Origin: Durusdinium trenchii
Lineage: Eukaryota; Sar; Dinophyceae; Suessiales; Symbiodiniaceae
Length of the DNA: 64,000 bases
Direction: 5' to 3'
NCBI GenBank assembly: GCA_963970005.1
Contig: CAXAMN010026395.1
Span: forward strand, 496,582-560,581
Of the stretch, positions 56,431 to 64,000 are shown piece after piece. Below the pieces are notes generated by a model. It worked only from the letters and a program-made list of their open reading frames with translations, did not search any database and was not told the DNA's origin. Within the stretch, counting starts at the first letter, position 1. Every line of letters starts with the position of its first letter. Both the position numbers and the translations under genes were made by a program.

Positions 56431-56787
56431 CCCTTGTAATCACAGGGATTCTTTTTGAATTGTTTTTGAGCAGGGGGCAGAGGGATCTCCAGTTGTGGCC
56501 TCTGCCAACGGAGCTCCACACTAGGATGATCACGAAAACGTACCTGCTTGGTGCACCTGGGCGCATTCTAAGACGCAGCCGGTGGCCACCTTCTTTCCTT
56601 TTAGTAAAGTGCTAACGCAGCTGCAGTCATCATCCTGTCGGATTGACCTCGCCTTGAGTTTTTGGCCTCACTTCCTTTTGAAGACCCCCAGGCTCTTTAG
56701 GGCTTTCGTGGACCTTTCAGGATTTGGGTTCTTAGGCTGGCGTGTGGCATGTGGCGTTCAGTTCAGTACACCAAATCATAAGTGTGT
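56431..56787. repeat. Direct repeat, copy 1 of a 350-bp duplication
   Basis: Nearly identical to 57461-57819 (offset 1030-1032 bp), with a few substitutions and small indels. Each copy holds + strand peptides that look coding (GQRDLQLWPLPTELHTRMIT, then KTYLLGAPGRI) and a polypyrimidine acceptor (TTTCCTTTTAG), so an exon with its intron may have been duplicated. The unit is preceded by a short (GT)n run in both copies. Confidence 0.8.
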
Positions 56788-57460
56788 CTCTCCCAGTGAG
56801 AGTCCAGGGTGAGCCCGAAGAGTGCCCCCTGACCCGTCGAACGGGTGTTAGTCCATTGTTCCCCCTGCCCGGAAACGTAGGCGTCCAAAGCGGACAGCAG
56901 GAGGCTTATGCCAAAGTTATTTGCCAAGACTTGACGGATTCTTGAATTCCAAGCTGGCTCATGCCGTTACGTGACCGCAGCGGTCTAAGCAGCCAGCCAT
57001 TTTGGCAGGGCACAAGGTGACCACAGCGGTCAAAGCATTTTTGAGGCTGGTTGGAACCTGTCGAGAGCTTAGCCTCCCCCCCTTCTCTTCCCCCTTCGCT
57101 TGTTGGGGTGTTCCTGAATGTAATACTCAGGTTCACCCTTCTCCCTGGTGTCCTCCTTCTCTTTCTCTTTTCCCTCCCTCTCTTTTCTCCTTCCTTTCCT
57201 TTCCCTCTTGTTGTTTGGGTGTCCCTGGATGCTTTCGTCATAGCTGGGAACCCTTCTCTTCTCTTGGTGTGTCCTTGGACGCTTGTGTCGTAGCTGGGAA
57301 CACCTTCTTTTCCTTTCCCTTTTCCTTTTTCTTTTTTCTCTTCTCTCCCTACCCTCCCTCCCGTCGGGGCCTTAGAGTGGGATGCTGCTAGGAGGTTGTG
57401 GGTGCAAGGACGCTACTAGGTAAGAGCGCCTCCCCTTGAGAGGCGTGTGTGTGTGTGTGC
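56788..57460. other. Spacer between duplicated copies, pyrimidine-rich
   Basis: 57060-57360 is a CT-rich tract. Within it an approximately 50-bp phrase (GGTGTCCCTGGATGCTTTCG, then TCATAGCTGGGAAC) is repeated in tandem at about 57218 and 57268. The + frame here (Ser/Phe/Pro-rich) is compositional. Confidence 0.5.
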
Positions 57461-57819
57461 CCCTTCTAATCACAGGGATTCTTTTTGAATTGTTTTTGAG
57501 CAGGGGGCAGAGGGATCTCCAGTTGTGGCCTCTGCCAACGAAGCTCCACACTAGGATGATCACGAAAACGTACCTGCTTGGTGCACCTGCACACGCATTG
57601 TAAGACGCAGCTGGTTGCCACCTTCTTTCCTTTTAGTAAAGTGCTAATGCAGCTGCAGTCATCATCCTGTCGGATTGACCTCGCCTTGAGTTTTTGGCCT
57701 CACTTCCTTTTGAAGACCCCCAGGCTCTTTAGGGCTTTCGTGGACCTTTCAGGATTTGGGTTCTTAGGCTGGCGTGTGGCATGTGGCATTCAGTTCAGTA
57801 CACCAAATCATAAGTGTGT
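57461..57819. repeat. Direct repeat, copy 2 of the 350-bp duplication
   Basis: Partner of 56431-56787. The + frame 57578-58078 (166 codons) starts inside this copy and runs into the CGGTTCGG tract, so its second half is simple sequence. Confidence 0.8.
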
Positions 57820-57919
57820 GTGGAAAAGGGATCAGCAAAGTTTGCCTCCGCGAAGTTGGTGCATTAAACCTTCCCGAAAATTTAGTAGTCAAGGTTGTTG
57901 CAGAATGGTCTTTGTGAGG

Positions 57920-58355
57920 CAGCCGCGCAATCGGTTCGGTTTCGGCGTCGGTTTGCGTGATTTTTCTCGGCTCGGTATCGGCTCGATGGCACGACTTTTT
58001 TGTCGGTTCGTTTCGGTTTTCGATTTGCGGCGATTGCAATCGGTTTGGTTCGGTCTGCGTCGGTTTCGGCTTCGGTAGTCCAATTTGTATGTTGAAATAT
58101 CCATGATTACTATAAAGGATATGAGAACGAGAGAATGCACAGTTGATGAGCAGTGTGGAGATGCGCTTGTCTGCAGACTCTCGGCTGCATGCTTAACAAT
58201 GATGTTCTAAGTAAGGGTAGATGCTCTAAGAAATGGGGATTTGAGCATGTTCTATCTCGAAGCGCAAAGGTTCCAAGCCTGGTTTCTGTGAAAAACGTCT
58301 TTTTGGTTCTAAGTACCAGGTTTGGGTTTTTGGAAAATGTTTATGTTCTAAGCGG
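57920..58355. repeat. CGGTTCGG tract followed by GTTCTAAG motifs
   Basis: A degenerate CGGTTCGG / TTTCGGTT tract lies at 57925-58078, followed by GTTCTAAG at about 58203, 58311 and 58343 (and GCTCTAAG near 58226). This parallels 55271-55525. Confidence 0.6.
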
Positions 58356-58411
58356 GTGTCCGTCACTATAGTGTTACGACTCAACCCACTGCTGTACTAC
58401 ATAGTTACTAC

Positions 58412-58566
58412 TTTTGCCACCACTACTACTATTACCACCACCACCACTATTACTACTTCTACTTCTATTTCTACTTCTACTTCTACTTCTACTACAACAA
58501 CAACTACTCTTATGACGACGACGACGGCGACGAAGACGTCAACAACGACGACGACGACTACTACTA
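58412..58566. repeat. Compound trinucleotide microsatellite (ACT/ACC/ACG)n
   Basis: Changes composition along its length: ACC/ACT, then ACTTCT, ACA, then ACG triplets. The poly-Thr frame across it is a shadow. Confidence 0.85.
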
Positions 58567-58660
58567 CCATCAACCAGTATCAGCCGGGGCTGCAGTTTGG
58601 AAGGGGTAGAGACAAAGTAAGAAGATGCGTGTTGACGGGGCTGCAGTTTTTGTTTGTGCC

Positions 58661-58702
58661 TTGTTGTTGTTGTTGTTTGTTGTTGTTGTTTGTTGTTGTT
58701 GT

Positions 58703-58742
<40 letters not shown>

Positions 58743-58758
58743 GTTGTTGTTGTTGTTG
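58661..58758. repeat. (TTG)n microsatellite
   Basis: About 30 TTG units with a few interruptions. It follows GGGGCTGCAGTTTTTGTTTG, which also occurs in similar form near 53970. Confidence 0.9.
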
Positions 58759-60327
58759 AACGCAACTCAACTGGGCTGCCTCCATCCGTGCGTATCCTCG
58801 CATGTCTGACCTCCAAGAGTTTCACATTTTTTTGATTTAGCGCAGGGTTTTCCGTCACTTCGGCCCTTTTCCAGCCCGCCGTTTTTTAAATGGCACCAAT
58901 AATGTATGCAGCTGTGCGCATGGCCGGGAACGAATGAACTCATGCACCAAACATGTCCAGACACATGTGTTACGGGTTCCAGTTACTTTGCTTAATCTTG
59001 GCCCGTGATTTTTAGAAAAGACCTGAATCAGCTGAGTTGTGTGTGTGTTTCTGTTTATGTTTGAACTGATGAACGCCCAGTTTCTTGACTCACCAAAACC
59101 GAGCCAATGTTCTAAGATTATGTATATATGATTTGTTTAATACATTTTTGGTCTTTGATAGTTCCTATCTCTATATAAAGTGTTATGTTTATATAATATA
59201 TATATATATATTGTTGATATGTCATTTACACCTGGGAAACACAAATTATCGGGTGAAACTCCTTCTGAATTCCCCGATGTTTCCCCTTTCCTTTCATGCC
59301 TTCCGGGCAACTAACGGTGTACGAAAAACTAATGCAACGGACGGTCAAATAAGACAAACAAATATCGATAGCTATACATTGTGATTCCTAGATGTTTTAT
59401 ATTGTCCCTTGGTTTTCCCTCCTTGCTCAATCCAAACTACTGATCTGGAAACAAGTGCACTTCTGTTGTTTCGGCTCTTATTGCGAAACAATCAGATCCA
59501 AAGCATCCTAGCAATTTTTTCATCTTGTCAAAACCTGATCGAAATCATAATATCAGGCATCAACCCAAAACAACTCACAGAGGTCATGACATTCAGACCT
59601 TGATAAAGCTGAAACCTTTTCATGATGCTAGATGCGCGTAAGGAAAAGCATTTGCAAGTGAAAGGCAATTGCAATTGATCTCTCCAGTTAGAATGATTCC
59701 CAATTCCCTGGTGGTACACACTACATGTCTACATTGCGAAGCCATGCCATCGCAGCAATGAACCCAACAAACGAGAGCATCGATGCTAAGCATTGATGGC
59801 GAGTCTCGCTCCGTGCTTCAAGCACTGGAAAAAGATGCAAATGTGCAACCTTGGCCCACTGAAAGAACTTGGAGAACCCAGCGTGTCCCAAGAAAGCCGA
59901 TCCAAGCCCACCCTGGCCAACCAGTTGGGATATTTAGCTGATTGCCCGGCCGAACTGAAACCGGCCAGAGCAGCGACGTGCGGGTTGTTGTGACGAATGG
60001 GGTGCCAACGCTTGCTTGGCGGGCTTGGTGTCTGACGACTGCTTTTGTAGCAACAAGAGTGTTTTGATCTCAGAGACGGCGGTTATTTCATGCGGAGACT
60101 GCAGAGACCACCATTCAACCAATGGGTTTGGGTCTATTTCCCTTCTTCCAGGGGTCGAACTGGGAGGTCTCCCTGTTCTGATACACACCCAAATATCGTC
60201 ATTACAATATACTACGCAGAAGTCTGCAAACATCTCCCCCACATGGTGTTTTTTCATTCACAACTGCACCACCGTAATCCCCAATCCTACCAAACACCCT
60301 ACTAGTAAAGGCTGGATTGCCCTGTAG
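58759..60327. other. Mostly non-coding
   Basis: An AT-rich stretch with a TATATA run lies at 59105-59220. At 59784-59940 a + frame reads MLSIDGESRSVLQALEKDAN, then a Trp/Arg-rich tail to a stop at about 59938. It could be a short exon, but an overlapping frame is equally open. Nothing else. Confidence 0.35.
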
Positions 60328-60472
60328 ATTGCGATGTACGTTGGCTCCAGTCAACACGGACCGACTTGCTAAAGTACCCAGCGGAGAAGTCTTGTTGGAT
60401 TGGAAGCGTAGGACAGCGACCCCGAATCATGGTTGCTACAAATATTTGGACACGATACCGATACCAATGCTG
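60328..60472 (+). CDS. Candidate internal exon, unknown
   Basis: The acceptor TGCCCTGTAG and the strong donor GTGAGT (60473) bound a 145-nt segment with one open phase: LRCTLAPVNTDRLAKVPSGE, then VLLDWKRRTATPNHGCYKYL. Entry leaves 1 nt and exit is phase 0. Composition is protein-like. A following + frame (60508-60843, MDHLGEIVASINHQTIVLAV) might continue the gene after a short intron. No family recognised. Confidence 0.4.
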
Positions 60473-60507
60473 GTGAGTTTTTGTAGCACGCTGAAAGCCA
60501 TGCAGGG

Positions 60508-60843
60508 ATGGATCATTTAGGTGAAATCGTTGCTTCAATAAACCACCAGACAATTGTTCTAGCAGTGGCGCCGTTTATTCTTCCGAAAAGCCAGCTGAAG
60601 CAGCTAGCTTTTCCTTCTTGCTATGCCTGTTTTGAAGCTATGCAAGCCAAGACTTTATTTATTAAGTTCAAGGGCCTTCACCGCCCGCGCCGGTCAAGGG
60701 CCCGCAACACGGAAGGCCAGCAGCAGCATGCGGGATTGGTTCGTTCCAAACATCTGTGTGTTTTTTTACAGATCGAAAGCAGACTGATTCATGAGCAGAG
60801 TTTGCTTCTCGCAATAAGTAGAAACAATGCATATTCCTCATAA
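60508..60843 (+). CDS. Candidate exon, unknown
   Basis: A 111-codon frame. The first half is hydrophobic (IVLAVAPFILPKSQLKQLAF), the middle Arg-rich (KGLHRPRRSRARNTEGQQQ). It could follow the exon ending at 60472, via the TTTAG acceptor near 60520 or the ATG at 60508. Weak evidence. Confidence 0.25.
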   Translation: MDHLGEIVASINHQTIVLAVAPFILPKSQLKQLAFPSCYACFEAMQAKTLFIKFKGLHRPRRSRARNTEGQQQHAGLVRSKHLCVFLQIESRLIHEQSLLLAISRNNAYSS

Positions 60844-61308
60844 CACAAGTGTCAGTTCGAAAAAAATGAGAGTTCACTTCCTTGCTTCTACATTGTGGGA
60901 AAGGTTTCAGTTATTGATAGCTTCAAGCTGGACCTTGCAAAAGAACATATCCTAGAAGTCCAAAGACTATTACTAAAATGAGCGTTCCCAGAAAGGCCCT
61001 TTTCCGGGAAGGACTGTGATTTGGAAAGGCATTGCGGCATGGTGCACATGATTGTCGTTCTTGTGAGTGCAAGACTGGTGCAGAACAGCACAGTGCCTCA
61101 AGCGCTGACACAAAAAGAAGCCACAGAGGTCGGTATTTTGCTTTTGCAAGCCTTGCACAGCCTCAGATTTGCTTCATGACCCAGAGAATGCATAAGTTGT
61201 TTAAACTGCACTGCATGCATATTTCACATCATATTGCATTGAGTGATGACTCTACTTAGTAGAGCTACGAAGATATGTCCTCGCACTCTTCGAAGCTGTT
61301 TGGGCTGA
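60844..61308. other. Flank of the retroelement, no firm gene
   Basis: A + frame near 61048-61125 (MIVVLVSARLVQNSTVPQAL, then TQKEATE and a GTCGGT donor) might be a small exon. No long terminal repeat or poly-A junction was recognised. Confidence 0.3.
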
Positions 61309-61338
61309 GAGCAACTGATTTACCCCCCCGTCGCCCCA

Positions 61339-64000
61339 ATGTGGGTGGCGGGGGGTGTGGACAGAGAAAGATGGATGGCTCACAGATTTGAGACAGGGCA
61401 GTTGGTGGAAGGTGCTGTCCGGGATGGTGATGGCCATGCCCGAGGTACGATCCTCCTGGAGATAGCTGCTGCCCTGTCAACGGACGACGAGGGGCACTGG
61501 GTGACCGCAAAGTTCATCGGGGCCAGTGACGCCCACATGCAGTGGTGGATAGCGAAGGGAGGTGGCAAGAAGCTCGCATCCAAATGTGCTTATCACTTCT
61601 GCGAGGAATCATCCCATGACTGCAAGGTCACTCGTCGAGGTGCTTCCATCCATGTGGAGAAGTTCCGGGTGCTCACCCAGAAGGAGATCGACGGTGGGGT
61701 ACCGGCCTGGGCGCATGAGAAGGAGATGTCGAAGTCCTTCCATGATTACCTGGAGAAGAGGGGGACGGCACCGAAGCCTGTTGAAGCAAAGGCAGTTTCA
61801 CCCTGGGCTAGCCCAGGTGAGGAAGGCTCGGAAGACGAATCTGAAGGGTCCATGGAGGAGTGCCCTACGAAGGAGGGCCTAAAGTCCAAGTTGTTGAAGG
61901 CCCGTGATGAAGTGAAGAAGCTCGAGCGAGAGCTCGCAGGTAAGAAGGACGCCACGAAGGGTAAGAGAGCGGCGATTGAGCAGGAGGAGGCCAGAAGGAA
62001 GAAGAAAATTGCCCTTGAGGAAAAGGGGAAGAAGAAGGACAAGAAGGTCAAAGATTCACCCTCCTTAGGAGGTGTAGGACGGAAGAGAAAAGCAACCAGC
62101 GGAGACCCAGAGCAGGCAAAGGAGGTTCGTCTGGCAAAGAAAAAGAAGAAGGGCATAGACGAGCCGTCGTCCCCTAGTGAAGAAGTAGTGGAGGAAGGCC
62201 TGTTTGGCGAGCTTGCCGGAGCAGCGGAGCGTGCCAGGGCCAAGGAGGTCCGACGTGATCGAGGGCTCTTCGAAGGAGGTGGAATAGTCAGGATTCAAGG
62301 GGAGTCCGTTGGTGAGCCCGAGGCAGGCTCCCGCAGTGCCCCTGCCGTTCCAAAAGCTGGCGTGGCTGTCGCAGTGCACCACAAGGGTGCCGTACCACCA
62401 GTCCCCAAGGCTCCGCCGGAAGAAATAGGACGCAGGCTCCCTGAGTGCGGGGGAGTCAACCCAGCCAAGGAGGAAAAGGTGTCCCCGCCAGGGGCAGTCT
62501 GCGGTCTTCACCCGGGAACAGTCCCCTGGTGGGGCCCATCTGGGGATGAGATCTCACAGGAGGATGAGGACTTTGTGCACCGCGCTGGGCCTGCTGGCAA
62601 GCAGGTTGGAGCTCTGGCTGAAAGGCTGCAACGCCCTGAGAGGGGGCAAAGTCCCAAGAAGAAGTCAGGTGAGAAGAGGCCTGAAGAGAAAAGTGAGAGG
62701 AGAAGGCGGAGGAAGCGCAAAGGAGAGAGAGAAGAGGAACTGGAGCCGAAGACCATCGCCAGTGCTCCACCTCAGCCCCCCGTGGCAGTGGTTGAAGGAA
62801 GCTTGAAGGGCTACTTGGCAGAAGAACGGACACCAGTTGAGTTGTTCTATGGCCTGTGGAGGACGTTTGAGGGCAAGGACACGCCATTGAGTCGCCTGGC
62901 GCAGTGGGGTAAGGATCAAGGAGCGCCTCTCGAGGACAAGTCCTCTAAGTCAGTGCGGGGCGACGAGCTGCTGCCCATTAACCCGCAGGCGGTGATAGCC
63001 TATCTCCAGGCTTCAGGGAGGCCGAGGGCACAAGGAGTGGCCGCGATGGTGTGCGCTCTCAATTACTTGGCAAGGCCGCAGGGCCAAGGAGGGTGGTGCG
63101 CGCGAGAGATCCGGAAGGAGCTCACGCAGTCCCAGAAGTTGACCGTGGACCACCTGAGGCGAGCTTTGGACTACATGGAGGTGCGAAAGTTGAGGTGTGG
63201 TCGCTTTGAAGAGACAGCAAGGCATTTGGCTGCCGTGCGCTTTGACTACCAGGGTGAACCGGTGGTGGTGATGGAAGACATCAGAGCTGACAAAGTGATA
63301 GCTGCGTGGCCGAAGGTGGGCCAGGCAGCGGTCCAAGATGCATTGGCCTTTTTACCTGAAAAGCTCAAAGCGAAGTTGTTGGACCCCCCTTCCTGCCTCA
63401 AGCCAGTGCATGAGTGGCCCGCTGAACCGCACAAGTCGCGAGTGAGGGCCTCGGATGAGGAGTGGAACAAGGTGGTCCAAGCCGCGTATGAGCGTGGACT
63501 GATGGTAGCGGTGGAGGTGGATGACGTCTTCAAGGATCAGAAGGGACGTCCTGTCCTCAACGGCGCAGGGGCCGTGAAGAAGGAGAAGAAGGTTGATGGG
63601 AAGGTGATAAGCACCCAGCGGTTCATCAGCAACCTGATCCCAAGCAATATGTTTCAAGACCGTCTGGAGGGCGATGACAAGCTCCTGCCGTATCTCGGGC
63701 AGCTTACCCTCCTTGAACAGGAGGAGGAAGAGGTTTGGTTAGTGGACTCGGAGGACTTCACGAGTTGCTTTAACCTGTTCCGCCTGCCCCCGGTGTGGCA
63801 TAAGTTCATGGCCTTTGACAAACCGGTGGATGCAGCTTTGCTGGGGGGAGAGCCGGGAAAAGCAGTGTACCCTGCAATGGCGGTGCTGCCTATGGGGATC
63901 AGCAGTGTGGCCGTGGTGCAAAGTATTGTGAGGTCATTAGTCTTCAAGGAGGCCGACATCCCGCTAGAGTCTGAGGTGGCCAAGACTCAGCCTTTGCCTG
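61339..64000 (+). CDS. Retroelement polyprotein with reverse transcriptase, truncated by the window edge
   Basis: The frame is open from 61309 to the last base with no stop. Possible starts are ATG 61339 and ATG 61375; numbering here uses 61375 (875 codons in the window). Residues 1-160 are a small N-terminal domain with a Cys/His cluster (C71, H74, C76, H81, C83). About 160-450 is a charged Gag-like region with nuclear-type basic patches (RKRK at 236, KKKKK at 255-259, RRRRRKRK at 442-449). Downstream is a conserved-looking helical region (NPQAVIAYLQASGRPRAQGV), then the start of the reverse transcriptase: KVISTQRFISNLIPSN at 743-758 (fingers), DFTSCFNLFRLP from 794 (motif A, aspartate 794), and LPMGISSVAVVQ from 838 (motif B). 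The catalytic YxDD would lie beyond the edge. The pattern fits the RT of tyrosine-recombinase or similar retroelements abundant in dinoflagellates; the class is inferred. Intronless and third-position G/C-rich, unlike neighbouring sequence. Confidence 0.8.
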   Translation, partial: MWVAGGVDRERWMAHRFETGQLVEGAVRDGDGHARGTILLEIAAALSTDDEGHWVTAKFIGASDAHMQWWIAKGGGKKLASKCAYHFCEESSHDCKVTRRGASIHVEKFRVLTQKEIDGGVPAWAHEKEMSKSFHDYLEKRGTAPKPVEAKAVSPWASPGEEGSEDESEGSMEECPTKEGLKSKLLKARDEVKKLERELAGKKDATKGKRAAIEQEEARRKKKIALEEKGKKKDKKVKDSPSLGGVGRKRKATSGDPEQAKEVRLAKKKKKGIDEPSSPSEEVVEEGLFGELAGAAERARAKEVRRDRGLFEGGGIVRIQGESVGEPEAGSRSAPAVPKAGVAVAVHHKGAVPPVPKAPPEEIGRRLPECGGVNPAKEEKVSPPGAVCGLHPGTVPWWGPSGDEISQEDEDFVHRAGPAGKQVGALAERLQRPERGQSPKKKSGEKRPEEKSERRRRRKRKGEREEELEPKTIASAPPQPPVAVVEGSLKGYLAEERTPVELFYGLWRTFEGKDTPLSRLAQWGKDQGAPLEDKSSKSVRGDELLPINPQAVIAYLQASGRPRAQGVAAMVCALNYLARPQGQGGWCAREIRKELTQSQKLTVDHLRRALDYMEVRKLRCGRFEETARHLAAVRFDYQGEPVVVMEDIRADKVIAAWPKVGQAAVQDALAFLPEKLKAKLLDPPSCLKPVHEWPAEPHKSRVRASDEEWNKVVQAAYERGLMVAVEVDDVFKDQKGRPVLNGAGAVKKEKKVDGKVISTQRFISNLIPSNMFQDRLEGDDKLLPYLGQLTLLEQEEEEVWLVDSEDFTSCFNLFRLPPVWHKFMAFDKPVDAALLGGEPGKAVYPAMAVLPMGISSVAVVQSIVRSLVFKEADIPLESEVAKTQPLP
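61339..64000 (+). mobile_element. Retrotransposon, 5-prime portion
   Basis: Defined by the uninterrupted polyprotein. The left boundary is unknown; no terminal repeat or target-site duplication was identified upstream. The intact frame suggests recent insertion or continuing selection. Confidence 0.6.

Noticed and set aside
58356-58835. 159-codon Thr/Cys-rich protein
   Set aside because: Runs through two triplet microsatellites.
61746-63983. Several minus-strand frames of 80-165 codons
   Set aside because: Antisense shadows of the retroelement polyprotein.

Overview
The window is nuclear DNA from a dinoflagellate, probably Symbiodiniaceae or a close relative; the genus cannot be fixed from this sequence. 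The evidence is: a relic of the dinoflagellate spliced leader at 20614-20635 (21 of 22 positions), split genes of very short exons with AG|G acceptors and both GT and GC donors, scattered plant-organelle-type PPR exons of the dinoflagellate kind, a dinoflagellate-style retroelement polyprotein running off the right end, and very sparse coding among dispersed hairpin repeats and trinucleotide microsatellites. Nearly all supportable coding lies on the + strand, as expected for unidirectional dinoflagellate gene arrays.

Layout. 1-5 kb: mostly non-coding, with a GCCGT-rich repeat zone, two isolated minus-strand candidate exons and a decaying coiled-coil repeat. 5.07-8.69 kb: gene A, a lysine-rich first exon behind a poly-T splice acceptor and a phase-coherent chain of small exons ending at a stop. 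9.5-10.7 kb: an AT-rich island unlike its surroundings. 11-27.6 kb: PPR exons separated by kilobases, at least one frameshifted, interrupted at 20.6-23.9 kb by a spliced-leader-tagged, frameshifted retrocopy-like block and by a 15-bp tandem array. 28.3-31.7 kb: gene B, an 11-exon gene of unknown function whose exons join in frame to a stop. 31.9-33.1 kb: an assembly gap and a mosaic of hairpin repeats. 33-60 kb: almost gene-free, dominated by dispersed repeat families, a roughly 340-bp duplication 1.03 kb apart, microsatellites and weak coding relics. 61.3-64.0 kb: a continuous open frame of 875 codons, cut by the window edge, carrying a basic Gag-like region and the first part of a reverse transcriptase.

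The genes do not form a pathway. The main story is genome dynamics: retroposition with a relic leader, a retroelement, several uncharacterised hairpin repeat families, and eroded PPR genes. Genes A and B are the best candidates for expressed, uncharacterised host genes. All exon calls are from reading frame, splice-site and phase logic; no database search or transcript was available.
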